DNA from: SAR202 cluster bacterium
GTDB taxonomy: Bacteria; Chloroflexota; Dehalococcoidia; Lucifugimonadales; GCA-2712585
Assembly (NCBI GenBank): GCA_016872285.1
Contig: VGZZ01000026.1
Span: 1-38,173, forward strand
Direction of reading: 5' to 3'
DNA: 38,173 nt
This document shows positions 6,891-15,415 of the stretch, in pieces. The notes under the pieces were generated by a model. It was not told the origin of the DNA. It saw nothing but the letters and a program-made list of their open reading frames with translations, and searched no databases. The number at the start of each line of letters is the position of its first letter. Positions within the stretch are counted from its first letter, which is position 1. The translations under genes and the position numbers were made by a program.

Positions 6891-9176
6891 TTAGACGTCT
6901 CTACCCGCCAGCGCCTTCAGCACCTTGTCTGGTGTTATAGGCACCTCGCGGAAGCGGAGGCCGGTGGCGTCGTGGAGGGCGTTGGCGACGGCGGCGGCCA
7001 CGGGGACGCTGGGCGGCTCGCCCAACGCCTTGGCGCCGAAGGGGGCCAGCGAGTCGTTGGTCTCGACGAAGATGACCTCCATAGAATCGGGGTATTCGGA
7101 AATAGTCGGGCACTTGTGCTCCAGGAAGCTGCCGTTAAGGGTGATGCCGGAGGCCTCGTCGGTGACTACTTCTTCCAGCAGCGCCAGGCCCAGCATCTGC
7201 GAAACGCCGCCCTCCACCTGGTTCAGCGCGGTGTTTCGATTTATTATTCGGCCAGAGTCGTGGGCGGCGACGTAGCGGACGACTTTTATGTGTCCCGTGG
7301 CCTCATCGACCTCCACCTGGCAGAAGTGGGCGGCGAAGGAGTTGATAATGTAGTCCTTGCTGCCGGGGACGATGGTGGCGGTGGACTCTATGGCGGCATC
7401 TGGCATTCGCCGCAGCAGGTCTTTCAACGATAGGCTTCGCGACGGCTGGGCTTTGACGAAAACTCGGCTTTTCTTGATATCCAGCTCCTCGGCGGGCGAT
7501 TCCAGGAGGGTGGAGGCGACTTCCAGCAGCTTTTGCTTAATATCATTGGCGGCTTTTTGGACGGCGAGGCCTGCCGAGAAGGTGGCGGTGGAGCCGGCGG
7601 TGATGGGCGCGTCGGGGGTGGCGTCCGAATCGCCGGCGATTAGCTCTATATCCTCGAACCAGCTGCCCAGGGCCTCGGCGGCCATCTGGGGTAGGACGGT
7701 GTGCGAACCCTCGCCCACGTCCATGACGCCGGTTATGAGTTGTATGCGGCCGTCTCGATGGACGGTGACTTTGGATGAGGTGTCGCGGCCAGGGCCGCCT
7801 CGATAGATGCACATGGCGACGCCGGCGCCACGTCTCGTGCCCTTCGGCGCGGCCTTCTTCCAAGCCTCGCGCTGCTTCCAGCCGATGGCCTTAGCGCCGC
7901 GCTTCAAGCATTCCCGCAAGCCGTGGCTGGAGAAGGGGACGCCTCCTTCGACGGGCTGCGTGTCGATGATGGCGTCGGGCGGGGACTGGCGCCGGCCGGG
8001 CTGGCCTTCAGGGCCGACGTGGTTTTTCAGCCGGAACTCCAGGGGATCAATGCCTAGCGATTCGGCCACCTGGTCCATCATGGCCTCGAGGGCGAAGTGG
8101 CCCTGGGGCGCGCCGAGGCCCCGGTAGGAGCCGCCGGTGGGTCGGTTGGTGTAGGCGAGCCAGCCCTCGAAGCGCACGTTGGGGCATCGGTAGAGGTAGA
8201 TGGAACCCTGGGCGGAGCGGCGCAGCACGCCGTTGCCCGAGGCCAGATATGCGCCCTTGTTCATCACCGTGCGGTTGGATACGGCGATAATTGTGCCGTC
8301 GCGCTTGACGCCGACCTTGATAGTAATGTCGGCGGCGTGACGGACTCGACCGGCGACAAACTCGTCGTAGCGGCTATATTCGAGGCGGACGGGCCGTTGG
8401 GCCTTGCGGGCGAGGATAGCGGCGAGGATGCTGCATCGAGACTCGTCCTTGTTCCCATAGCCCGCGCCCAGGGGTGGGCCGACGACGTGTATGCTGGCGG
8501 CGGGGATGCCCAGGGCCTGGGCCAGCATGTCGCGGTCCTGGTGGACGCCGCGGCTGGTCTTCCAGACTGTGAGGCGGCCGCCTTCCCAGGCGGCCAGGGC
8601 GGCGCGAGGTTCCAGAGGCGCCGGCGAGTGGCTGTTAAATCGAAAGGTCTCTTCAAAAATAATGTCGGCCTGCTTAAAGCCCTCCTCCACATCGCCACGG
8701 GCCACCACCATAGGCTTGCCGCTCCATAGATTGCCCTCGGGGTGAAGCTGCGGCGCGCCGGGCTTCAGGGCCTCATGGGCGTCGGTGACGAAAGGGAGGA
8801 CTTTGTACTGGACTTTGATTAAATCCAGGGTGGCCTGGGCGGCGGCCTCGTCTTCGGCGGCGACGGCGGCGATCTCGTCGCCGACCAGACGGACACGCGT
8901 GTCCAGGACTCGCAGGTCGGGTGCAATGCGGCGCTGGGATTCGGGGTCGAAGGGAGTGAGGATGGCGTGGACGCCTGGGAGGTTCAGGGCGGCGGAGGTA
9001 TCGATGGACACGATCTCGGCGTGGGGGTGGGGGCTGCGGAGGATGGCGGCGTGGAGCATGCCGGGGAGCTTGATGTCGCCGGCATAGCGGAGCTGGCCGG
9101 TGAGCTTCTCCCGCAGGCCGTGGCGAGGGACGGACTGGCCGATGAGGGAGGGGGCTGCCATGGCGGGACCTAACAT
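6891..9176 (-). CDS. Molybdenum hydroxylase large subunit (xanthine dehydrogenase / aldehyde oxidase family)
   Basis: A 761-aa molybdopterin-cytosine/guanine-type catalytic subunit. It has the a/b hammerhead domain (SVPRHGLREKLTGQLRYAGDIKLPGMLHAAILRSPHPHAEI, residues about 14-55), Mo-cofactor contacts GPPLGAGYGNKDES, GGSYRGLGAPQGHFALE and AGSTATFSAG, and near the C terminus GAKALGEPPSVPVAAAVANAL, whose Glu matches the catalytic Glu of the family. Reaction class: water-derived hydroxylation of a heterocycle, aldehyde or aromatic acyl-CoA (or the reverse reduction in HBCR-like enzymes). The order FAD-HicB-Mo is tight; the 2Fe-2S gene is 270 bp away. An alternative start is the Met six codons in (ATG at 9161). 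Confidence 0.93.
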   Translation of the reverse strand: MLGPAMAAPSLIGQSVPRHGLREKLTGQLRYAGDIKLPGMLHAAILRSPHPHAEIVSIDTSAALNLPGVHAILTPFDPESQRRIAPDLRVLDTRVRLVGDEIAAVAAEDEAAAQATLDLIKVQYKVLPFVTDAHEALKPGAPQLHPEGNLWSGKPMVVARGDVEEGFKQADIIFEETFRFNSHSPAPLEPRAALAAWEGGRLTVWKTSRGVHQDRDMLAQALGIPAASIHVVGPPLGAGYGNKDESRCSILAAILARKAQRPVRLEYSRYDEFVAGRVRHAADITIKVGVKRDGTIIAVSNRTVMNKGAYLASGNGVLRRSAQGSIYLYRCPNVRFEGWLAYTNRPTGGSYRGLGAPQGHFALEAMMDQVAESLGIDPLEFRLKNHVGPEGQPGRRQSPPDAIIDTQPVEGGVPFSSHGLRECLKRGAKAIGWKQREAWKKAAPKGTRRGAGVAMCIYRGGPGRDTSSKVTVHRDGRIQLITGVMDVGEGSHTVLPQMAAEALGSWFEDIELIAGDSDATPDAPITAGSTATFSAGLAVQKAANDIKQKLLEVASTLLESPAEELDIKKSRVFVKAQPSRSLSLKDLLRRMPDAAIESTATIVPGSKDYIINSFAAHFCQVEVDEATGHIKVVRYVAAHDSGRIINRNTALNQVEGGVSQMLGLALLEEVVTDEASGITLNGSFLEHKCPTISEYPDSMEVIFVETNDSLAPFGAKALGEPPSVPVAAAVANALHDATGLRFREVPITPDKVLKALAGRDV

Positions 9177-9232
9177 CCTTGCCTATCCTTTTCCTTCGAG
9201 TGTGTAATATGAACTACGTTTCTTGTTCTCAT

Positions 9233-9361
9233 TCGGGATACCATCCCCTGGCCCCTTCCTGCTGGAAGGGGAATGAATAAGTAGGATCACCTCATCACCC
9301 TCTAACTCCCTCTTCTCCTTTGCAATAGGAGAAGAGGGAGAACCAGATGGGTTCCCCCGCC
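9233..9361. repeat. Interspersed palindromic repeat family B, copy 1 (without insert)
   Basis: Begins TCGGGATACCATCCCCTG, then the hairpin CCCCTTCC-TGCT-GGAAGGGG (9252-9271). A second hairpin with arms CCCTCTTCTCCT and AGGAGAAGAGGG follows near 9310-9341, with the tail GAGAACCAGATGG. Copies 2 and 3 at 20139 and 22900 carry a 27-nt insert inside the first hairpin. It fills most of the 270-nt gap between the Mo and 2Fe-2S subunit genes. Confidence 0.7.
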
Positions 9362-9446
9362 CCGCCTGACCTAAAGAAGCGTGGTTTTTCATAAGCCAAG
9401 CCCTTGATTAAAGGATAAGAAAAGGGCCGTTCACGATTGAAAACAC

Positions 9447-9962
9447 TTAGGATGCTCGGCCTCCGCCGGAATGACGTACCGCAAGGGCGGCGGCCTGGAC
9501 GCCCGCGATGATCCTGCCATAAGCATTGCAGCGGCAGATGTTGCCGGCCAGGGCTTCTCGGATGGCGGGCTCGGTGGGGCTGGGGTTGCGCTGGAGGAGG
9601 GCGTAGGCGGACATCACGAAGCCGGGAGTGCAGTAGCCGCACTGGCCTGAGTCGGCCTCGAGCATCGCCTGCTGAAGGGGGTGGAGTGCGCCGTCTTGGG
9701 ACAGGGCTTCGACGGTAGTGATTTCGTGGCCTTTAGCCTGGAGGGCCAGCATCTGGCAGGCGTAGACGGGCTGGCCGTCGAGGAGGACGGTGCAGGCGCC
9801 GCACTCACCGCGGTCGCAGCCGCGTTTGGCGCCGGTAAGGTCCAGGGAGTCGCGGAGGAGGTCCAGGAGGGTCCAGTGGTGGGCGGCTTTAATTCGCCGA
9901 CGCCGGCCGTTGACCGTCAGGTTTATAGCGGAGGTGTGAGGCTGCTGTGGCGTAGAGGACAC
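9447..9962 (-). CDS. Molybdenum hydroxylase 2Fe-2S (small) subunit
   Basis: A 171-aa electron-transfer subunit. First cluster ligands C49, C54, C57 and C69 in RGCDRGECGACTVLLDGQPVYAC (plant-ferredoxin-like fold); second cluster C108, C111, C143 and C145 in SGQCGYCTPGF and GNICRCNAYG. It carries electrons between the Mo subunit and the FAD subunit encoded downstream on the same strand. The start is GTG at 9962 with no clear ribosome site; the conserved domain begins near residue 12, so the protein cannot start much later. The unusual gap between it and the Mo subunit gene contains only palindromic repeats, so one transcript is still possible. Confidence 0.93.
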   Translation of the reverse strand: MSSTPQQPHTSAINLTVNGRRRRIKAAHHWTLLDLLRDSLDLTGAKRGCDRGECGACTVLLDGQPVYACQMLALQAKGHEITTVEALSQDGALHPLQQAMLEADSGQCGYCTPGFVMSAYALLQRNPSPTEPAIREALAGNICRCNAYGRIIAGVQAAALAVRHSGGGRAS

Positions 9963-10006
9963 GGCGGAATTTTATCATCCTGCCGATACTAGAGGAATGG
10001 CCCAAA

Positions 10007-10035
10007 TTGACACGTGCTAACCGCCGACGTAGGAT
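10007..10035 (+). promoter_or_regulatory. Sigma70-type promoter candidate for NHL gene
   Basis: TTGACA at 10007-10012, 17-nt spacer, TAGGAT at 10030-10035. It lies 33 bp before the ATG at 10069, which has GAGGAGGA as its ribosome site (10057-10064). Confidence 0.5.
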
Positions 10036-10068
10036 TAGGCACAATCCGAGGTAGGCGAGGAGGACTCG

Positions 10069-11034
10069 ATGGCCGTCACCCTAGGCAGCGGAGCATTTTC
10101 ATACGAGATCGTTGAAGGCTGGCCCAAGATACCGTCGGGGATGTCCCTGGGGGACGTGGCCGGCGCGGTGGTGGACTCCAAGAACAACATCTACCTGTAC
10201 ACCCGAGGCGAAAACCCGGTGGTGGTCTTCGACCAGCAGGGCAACTACAAGACTACCTGGGGCAAGGGCGTCTTCGGCGGCACCCACGGCATCGCCATCG
10301 CGCCCGACGATTCGATCTACTGCACCGACACCCGGCAGCATGTTATCAGGAAGTTCACGCCGGAGGGCAAGCTGCTGATGACCCTTGGCGGCCCCGCCGA
10401 CCGGTTTAGCGGCGTGCCGTTTAATCGTCCTGCGCATCTGGCGATTTCGCCCAAGTCCGGCGACTTATTTGTGGCCGACGGCTACGGCAACGCGCGGGTG
10501 CATCGATTCAGCCCCGAGGGCAAGCTTATGTACTCCTGGGGGGAGCCTGGGACCCAGCCCGGGCAGTTCATCGTGCCCCACAACATCGTGGTGGACAGGG
10601 ACGAGACAGTGATTGTGGCGGACAGGGAGAACCATCGCGTACAGGTCTTCGACGCCAAGGGCAAGCTGCAAGGCATTTGGGACAACATCTGGCGGGCCGC
10701 CGGACTGGACATGGACGACCAGGGCAACATCTACGTGGCCGAGATGCCGCCGCATGTCTATATCCTCGACGCGCCGGGAGTGGGCCACGCCGTCAGCATT
10801 TATGACAAGAAGGGTAAGTTGAAGGTTCGTCTCGGTGACCGCAAGATAGGTGAGGAGTCCGGCCAATTCACCGCGCCCCACGGCATCGCCGTCGATTCCA
10901 AAGGTGACCTGTACGTCTGCGAGATGCCGCAGAACAACATGGGCGCCGAGTGGATGGACAACGCCAAGAAAAATCGAAAGCCGGGCCAGCCTAAGGACGT
11001 ACGGACTATCGTCAAGCTGGCAAAGAAGAAGTAG
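10069..11034 (+). CDS. NHL-repeat beta-propeller protein (peptidyl-hydroxyglycine lyase-like)
   Basis: A 321-aa protein of about six NHL-type blades. Repeated blade signatures: GIAIAPDDSIYCTDTRQHVIRKFTPEGKLL, HLAISPKSGDLFVADGYGNARVHRFSPEGKL, NIVVDRDETVIVADRENHRVQVFDAKGKL, GIAVDSKGDLYVCEMP. No signal peptide or membrane segment is seen, so it is probably cytoplasmic. The architecture and the GYGNARVHRF and DRENHRVQVF blades resemble proteins annotated as peptidyl-alpha-hydroxyglycine alpha-amidating lyase-like, but the enzyme function is not supported by this alone. It has its own promoter and terminator. A close paralogue is encoded at 17967-18824. Confidence 0.88.
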   Translation: MAVTLGSGAFSYEIVEGWPKIPSGMSLGDVAGAVVDSKNNIYLYTRGENPVVVFDQQGNYKTTWGKGVFGGTHGIAIAPDDSIYCTDTRQHVIRKFTPEGKLLMTLGGPADRFSGVPFNRPAHLAISPKSGDLFVADGYGNARVHRFSPEGKLMYSWGEPGTQPGQFIVPHNIVVDRDETVIVADRENHRVQVFDAKGKLQGIWDNIWRAAGLDMDDQGNIYVAEMPPHVYILDAPGVGHAVSIYDKKGKLKVRLGDRKIGEESGQFTAPHGIAVDSKGDLYVCEMPQNNMGAEWMDNAKKNRKPGQPKDVRTIVKLAKKK

Positions 11035-11039
11035 AAGAA

Positions 11040-11072
11040 GGGGCCGATTGCAGAATCGGCCCCTGAATTTTT
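11040..11072 (+). terminator. Rho-independent terminator after NHL gene
   Basis: A perfect 10-bp stem, GGGGCCGATT (11040-11049) and AATCGGCCCC (11054-11063), with loop GCAG, followed by TGAATTTTT. It lies 5 bp after the NHL stop and just before the ribosome site of the next gene, so readthrough may set aldolase expression. Confidence 0.85.
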
Positions 11073-11088
11073 AATCGGGAGGCTGCAT

Positions 11089-11862
11089 TTGAAGAAGAAC
11101 AAGATTAAGGAGATGTGGAAGCAGGGGAAGCCGGGCGTCATGGCCTGGTGCGCCACGGGCAACGCCTACGTGGCCGAGCTTATGGCTAACGCGGGCTATG
11201 ACGGCGTGGTCATCGACTGGCAGCATGGCGTCGGGGTCAGCCAGGAGAACGTGGTGTCCTGCATCCAGGCCATCGGCAACACCGACGCTGTGCCCATGGT
11301 TCGCCTGCCGAAGAACGACCCCTACTACATCTCCTACGTCCTCGATGCCGGCGCCATGGGCGTGATAGTGCCGATGGTGAACTCGAAGGACGACGCCGAG
11401 AAGGCGGGGCGGTCCTGCCGCTACGCGCCCAGGGGCATCCGCAGCATCGCCGCCGTCCGTCCGATGCTGGCCTATGGTATGGACGATTATGTTAAGAATG
11501 CCAACGACGAGGTTATCTGCCTGGTGATGGTGGAGACCAGGACGTCGCTGGAGAACGTCGAAAGCATTGCCAAGGCGCCGGAGATAGACGGGCTGTACAT
11601 TGGCCCCAGCGACCTGTCGCTGGACATGGGGGTGCCCCTCACCGGCTGGGCCAACGACGAGCGGCACGTGGCGGCGGTGAACCGCATATTCAAGGCAGCT
11701 AAGGATGCCCGGGTGGTCGCGTGCCACCACGGCGCGGGGCCGGCGGAGTCGGCCAAGTTTATCAAGATGGGGTCGATGATGTGCCAGATAGGCAGCGACA
11801 CGCGCATGTTGACCGCAAGCTGCGCCGCGTCGCTGAAGGCGTACCGAGAAGGAATAAAGTAG
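11089..11862 (+). CDS. HpcH/HpaI-type class II aldolase
   Basis: A 257-aa TIM-barrel aldolase. Catalytic and metal residues by motif: VIDWQHG with H46, MVRLP with R72, MVETRTSLENV with E149, and IGPSDLSLDMG with D175 (E and D bind the divalent metal). The family cleaves 2-keto-3-deoxy sugar acids or 4-hydroxy-2-oxo acids to pyruvate (or oxaloacetate) and an aldehyde. The start is TTG at 11089 with GGGAGG six bases upstream. It follows a terminator and leads a run of same-strand genes (small protein, BNR protein, amidase). Substrate not readable. Confidence 0.92.
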   Translation: MKKNKIKEMWKQGKPGVMAWCATGNAYVAELMANAGYDGVVIDWQHGVGVSQENVVSCIQAIGNTDAVPMVRLPKNDPYYISYVLDAGAMGVIVPMVNSKDDAEKAGRSCRYAPRGIRSIAAVRPMLAYGMDDYVKNANDEVICLVMVETRTSLENVESIAKAPEIDGLYIGPSDLSLDMGVPLTGWANDERHVAAVNRIFKAAKDARVVACHHGAGPAESAKFIKMGSMMCQIGSDTRMLTASCAASLKAYREGIK

Positions 11863-11892
11863 GCTAAGTTTTATTTTTATTGGAGTGTAACT

Positions 11893-12150
11893 ATGGCAAC
11901 CAAGGCCCAAGGCAAGACTGCATCCAAGAGCCGGAGCAACGGTCGAAATCGAACGCCTGCTCAAATAAAAGCGTATAACGATTTCATCGACAAGGTGACT
12001 TGCGACGAGATTTTCAGAGAGCTGGTAACGCAGGACCCGAAGGGCGTGCTGGCCCGCTACGACCTGGCGTCGGACGATCTCCAGGCCATCAAATCGGCGC
12101 CGGCATGGGCCTGGCTTCGGGCCTTGTGGAAAGCGCCCAAGGACTGGTAA
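11893..12150 (+). CDS. Small hypothetical protein with helical domain and Trp-rich C terminus
   Basis: An 85-aa protein with a basic, Ser/Lys-rich start (residues 1-25), a helical stretch FIDKVTCDEIFRELVTQDPKGVLARYDLASDDLQAIKS (31-68) and a short tail APAWAWLRALWKAPKDW with four Trp in 17 residues. The helical stretch, with its DPKGVLARYDL pattern, recalls the small helical domains of LigA-type dioxygenase subunits and of the Nif11/Franean1_4349-type RiPP leader families; the resemblance is weak and by eye. It sits 30 bp after the aldolase and 65 bp before the BNR gene. No RiPP-modifying enzyme is seen in the window, so a precursor-peptide role is only a possibility. Confidence 0.7.
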   Translation: MATKAQGKTASKSRSNGRNRTPAQIKAYNDFIDKVTCDEIFRELVTQDPKGVLARYDLASDDLQAIKSAPAWAWLRALWKAPKDW

Positions 12151-12215
12151 TTCGGCGAACAGCTTTTCCAAGGGCCATAGTCCTCCAGAGCTGAAGCAGT
12201 TTTGGGGAGGTGAAC

Positions 12216-13274
12216 ATGGTTGCGGACGGCAAGAAGAGATACCTTTATGTTGGACTGGGCGGCGAGGGCGAGCACATTGGGTCGGGTGGGTTGTACCGTC
12301 GGAGAGACGGCGAACGGGAATGGGAAAGCATAAATTCCGGCTTGCCCAAGAACCCCCAGGTGAGGGCGCTGGCAGCGCATCCACAGAAACCGAACATCGT
12401 GTTTGCCGGTACTCAGGAAGGTCCCTATCGCAGCGATGACTTCGGCCACCGTTGGGAGCCGCTGGAGGTGCCTGGCGGTAAGGGCGACGTCTGGTCCCTG
12501 GCTTTCCATCCAAAGAACCCGAAGGTTATCTTTGCCGGCTATGAGCCTTGCGCCATTTTCTGCTCTGAGGACGGCGGGGACAGTTGGCGCCGGATGGATA
12601 CCAGAAATGTCATATTCCCTCACATCACAACCTACATGCCGCCTTTGGGTAAGAGAGTTATCGAGATAGCTTTCGATCCTGTCCAGCCACAGGACATGTA
12701 TGCAGCCATTGAAGTCGGAGGACTCCTGGCTAGTAAAGACGGCGGGGAAAGCTGGGAGTCTATAATCGACGGGCCGTATGTGAAAAACAACACGTTGGAT
12801 TTACACGGGGTGCAGGTCAGCCCTGCCCTGCCAGGCACAGTATTCATTGTCACTCAAACAGCCATGTTTCGAAGCAGGGACCGAGGCCGGCGTTGGGAGC
12901 ATGTACGGCTGGAAGAGATGTTTCCAGGAGGCACATACTGCCGCGACCTGGCGATCTCACCCCACGATTCAAGGACTATGTACCTGGCGGCTGGGGCTGG
13001 CGGCGGCTCGGCTATGGGCGCCGCTGAAAAGGGCGCGCTATTCCAAAGTCGCGACGCAGGGGGGACGTGGAGCCAAATAGGCCCGAATGTGGCGCCGACC
13101 AGCCGCATGTTCCAGGTGGCGGTTGATCCCCTGGACTCAGACCGCATTTTTTGTTGCGCTAGGGCTGGGCAAGTTTATGAGAGCCTAGACGGCGGCAACA
13201 CCTGGGTTGAGGGCCAGGTGCCGGGAGAGATGTCTCGCAGCAGGCATGTATATGTAATGACGCGGGGTAGATAA
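12216..13274 (+). CDS. BNR/Asp-box beta-propeller protein (sialidase/VPS10-like fold)
   Basis: A 352-aa protein with at least six Asp-box motifs of the form SxDxGxxW: SDDFGHRW, SEDGGDSW, SKDGGESW, SRDRGRRW, SRDAGGTW and SLDGGNTW, spaced as in a multi-bladed propeller. Asp boxes stabilise the fold and do not by themselves show glycosidase activity; no sialidase Arg triad was identified. No signal peptide, so likely cytoplasmic. I chose ATG 12216 because the in-frame GTG at 12210 lies inside the ribosome site GGGGAGG. The next gene (amidase) starts 24 bp after its stop. Confidence 0.85.
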   Translation: MVADGKKRYLYVGLGGEGEHIGSGGLYRRRDGEREWESINSGLPKNPQVRALAAHPQKPNIVFAGTQEGPYRSDDFGHRWEPLEVPGGKGDVWSLAFHPKNPKVIFAGYEPCAIFCSEDGGDSWRRMDTRNVIFPHITTYMPPLGKRVIEIAFDPVQPQDMYAAIEVGGLLASKDGGESWESIIDGPYVKNNTLDLHGVQVSPALPGTVFIVTQTAMFRSRDRGRRWEHVRLEEMFPGGTYCRDLAISPHDSRTMYLAAGAGGGSAMGAAEKGALFQSRDAGGTWSQIGPNVAPTSRMFQVAVDPLDSDRIFCCARAGQVYESLDGGNTWVEGQVPGEMSRSRHVYVMTRGR

Positions 13275-13298
13275 GTCCAGTTAATAGAAGGGAACGTT

Positions 13299-14729
13299 AT
13301 GAACAAGTCCGAGCTGCCCTATCTTTCGGCCACCGAGCTTTCGAAGCTGATGCGCTCCAAGAAGGTGTCGCCTGTCGAAGCGGCGGAGGCTTACCTGGAG
13401 CGCATCGACAAGATAAACCCAAAAGTCCACGCCTATATAACCGTCACAGGCGATATTGCCCTCAAGCAGGCGCGGCAGGCGGAGAAAGAGATTACGAAGG
13501 GCAACTGGCGCGGCCCTATGCACGGCGTCCCTTATGCGATGAAGGACCAGATCTGGACCAAAGGTATCCGCACCACCAATGCCTCCGATGTTCTGAAAGA
13601 CTTTGTGCCAGATGACGATGCCACCGTGGTGACGAAGCTGCGGGACGCCGGCGCTGTCATGCTGGGCAAGCTGAACCTGGCGGAGTTTGCCGGCGGCGGC
13701 ATCTTCAAGTTTCCATACGGCCAGCCTCGAAACCCCTGGAACCTGGAACACATCACCGGCGGCTCCAGCACCGGCTCCGGCGCGGCCACGGCGGCGTATC
13801 TGTGCGCTACGTCCCTGGGCGAGGATACGGGCGGTTCGATACGCTCACCGGCGTCTTTCTGTGGGCTGGTGGGGCTGCGACCCACGTGGAGCCGTATAAG
13901 CCAGCACGGCCTTTTTCGCTCCGCCTGGTCTATGGACACCATCGGCCCTATATCGCGGACGGTGGAAGACTGCGCGATGACCTTGGAGGCCATCGCGGGC
14001 AACGACTCCAAGGACCCGTATAGCAGCAACCAGTCTGTGCCCGCTTACGCTAAGCAATTAAACGGAAAGATTAAGGGCACTCGAGTAGGCATCGTTAAAG
14101 AGCTTCTTTATGACGAGTCCATCGAGCCGGTGGTTAGGAAGGGAGTGCTGGGCGTCGCCAAGAAACTGAAGGAGCTGGGCTGCGAGGTGGAGGAGGTGTC
14201 GGTGCCGACGCTGGACGCGGGCCACTCTTATCTAATCCAACTGGCCTTTAACCCGGCGGAGGTGTCGTCTCTGTACCGTCATCACATATTGAACAAGCTG
14301 GACGATTTTAATTACGACGTCCAGGTGCGGCTGCTCTTAGGCGCTATATGGCCTGCCCAGTGGTACTACAAAGGGCAGCGCTTGCGCGAGCAGCTCCGCT
14401 CCCAGGTGCTGGCCGCGTTCCAAAAGTACGACGTGCTAATCGGGGCCACCGACACGTGCGTCGCGCCAAAGATTACTCCCGGGAAGATGCCCGGCAGCAA
14501 GGAAAAGATGAAAGAGTCCGTGGTGTCGCCCGTGTTCCAGACGGTAGGCTTCGCGCTGGCGAGCGTTCCCGCCATGAGCGTGCCTTGCGGGTTTACTTCA
14601 GATAAGCCGGGCGGGCTGCCGCTGTCTTTCCAGATAGGCGGACGACCCTTCGACGAAGCTGCCATGCTGAACGTGGCATACGCTTATGAACAGTCGACAG
14701 GGTGGCATAAGCGAAGGCCGCCGATTTAG
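13299..14729 (+). CDS. Amidase signature family hydrolase
   Basis: A 476-aa enzyme with the amidase-signature Ser-cisSer-Lys triad: K82 in GVPYAMKDQIW, the Ser pair 156-157 in GGSSTGSGAA, and nucleophile S180 in EDTGGSIRSPA. The family hydrolyses carboxylic amides to acid and ammonia and also includes GatA; the isolated position and absence of gatB/gatC argue for a catabolic amidase. The N-terminal helix SATELSKLMRSKKVSPVEAAEAYLERI is typical. It is the last gene of the plus-strand run that starts with the aldolase and converges with the ABM gene 16 bp later. Confidence 0.92.
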   Translation: MNKSELPYLSATELSKLMRSKKVSPVEAAEAYLERIDKINPKVHAYITVTGDIALKQARQAEKEITKGNWRGPMHGVPYAMKDQIWTKGIRTTNASDVLKDFVPDDDATVVTKLRDAGAVMLGKLNLAEFAGGGIFKFPYGQPRNPWNLEHITGGSSTGSGAATAAYLCATSLGEDTGGSIRSPASFCGLVGLRPTWSRISQHGLFRSAWSMDTIGPISRTVEDCAMTLEAIAGNDSKDPYSSNQSVPAYAKQLNGKIKGTRVGIVKELLYDESIEPVVRKGVLGVAKKLKELGCEVEEVSVPTLDAGHSYLIQLAFNPAEVSSLYRHHILNKLDDFNYDVQVRLLLGAIWPAQWYYKGQRLREQLRSQVLAAFQKYDVLIGATDTCVAPKITPGKMPGSKEKMKESVVSPVFQTVGFALASVPAMSVPCGFTSDKPGGLPLSFQIGGRPFDEAAMLNVAYAYEQSTGWHKRRPPI

Positions 14730-14745
14730 CTAGACTGCACGACGC

Positions 14746-15051
14746 TCAAGTCGTGTAAGGCTCGCCGGCGTCGTGGAAGAGCCGGACTACGGCAGGCTTT
14801 CGCAGCATGGAGGTTATTCTCTGCTCCTGCTCTCTGCGGAAAGGGGATTCCGACCAGGCGTTCCAGTAGTCCTCGGAGGCCCACACACTCAGGACCATAA
14901 ATACTTTGGGGTTATCCACGGACCTCCACGTCTCGCCGTAAATATAGCCTTTAGTCCTCACGGCTTCGGTGCGCATGGAACGCAGCATGTCCCAGACGAC
15001 TTCCTCGCTGCCTGTTTTGGCCCACCTTTCGATGAGGACTTTTGCCGTCAC
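14746..15051 (-). CDS. Antibiotic biosynthesis monooxygenase (ABM) domain protein
   Basis: A 101-aa single-domain protein with the dimeric ferredoxin-like ABM pattern: VLIERWAKTGSEEVVWDMLRSM, GYIYGETWRSVDNPKVFMVLSVWASEDYWNAWSESPFRREQEQRI. Family members include cofactor-free monooxygenases and heme-degrading enzymes; no specific function can be assigned. The start is GTG at 15051 with GGGAGGTG upstream. It is convergent with the amidase. Confidence 0.85.
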   Translation of the reverse strand: MTAKVLIERWAKTGSEEVVWDMLRSMRTEAVRTKGYIYGETWRSVDNPKVFMVLSVWASEDYWNAWSESPFRREQEQRITSMLRKPAVVRLFHDAGEPYTT

Positions 15052-15256
15052 GCATCACCTCCCAGCGGGCAATTTTTATGTTAACAAGCAAGTCCGCAGC
15101 AATAATATGACAGCGGGCGGAGGTATTACAAAGCATGGGGGCTCTTGAGGGCTGAGGACGGGCGGCGCTGGTTCCGGGGTGTTGGCAATACTCGTTAAAA
15201 ACTAGAGGTGCGGGACGTGGGTATGTAACGCCTGGCCTGGATGTGGTCTAGACAGG

Positions 15257-15298
15257 TTCCTCGACTACGTCTGAGTACAGACTCCGCTCGGAATGACA
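15257..15298. repeat. Short repeat TTCCTCGACT...CGCTCGGAATGACA with GAGTAC insert, copy 2
   Basis: Outer parts match 869-917. The insert is 14 nt (15267-15280), contains the hairpin GTCTG-AGTA-CAGAC, and is flanked by ACT at 15264-15266 and 15281-15283. Confidence 0.65.
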
Positions 15299-15361
15299 AT
15301 TCGAGTTCTTATTCATTATTAATAGTCCTCGATTAACGCGAGGCGCTGAAAGGGGCAAAAG

Positions 15362-15391
15362 AAGAAGGCCCTCTTATTAGAGGGCCTTCTT
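15362..15391 (-). terminator. Terminator hairpin after dehalogenase-like gene
   Basis: A perfect 13-bp stem (AAGAAGGCCCTCT and AGAGGGCCTTCTT) with loop TATT, 25 bp after the stop of the minus-strand gene, followed on that strand by CTTTTG. The stem ends in A/T pairs on both sides, so it may work in both directions. Confidence 0.75.
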
Positions 15392-15415
15392 TAATCGGTT
15401 TCTCTTGGCTTGGGT

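Larger units (their letters stand above)
15052..15415. other. 364-nt intergenic region with repeat and terminator
   Basis: Between two minus-strand genes. It holds the GAGTAC-containing repeat (15257-15298) and the terminator at 15362-15391. I see no credible coding region in the rest. Confidence 0.6.

Noticed and set aside
11071-12513. Minus-strand open frame of 480 codons across aldolase, small gene and BNR gene
   Set aside because: It crosses three well-supported plus-strand genes and a terminator and has no recognisable domain.
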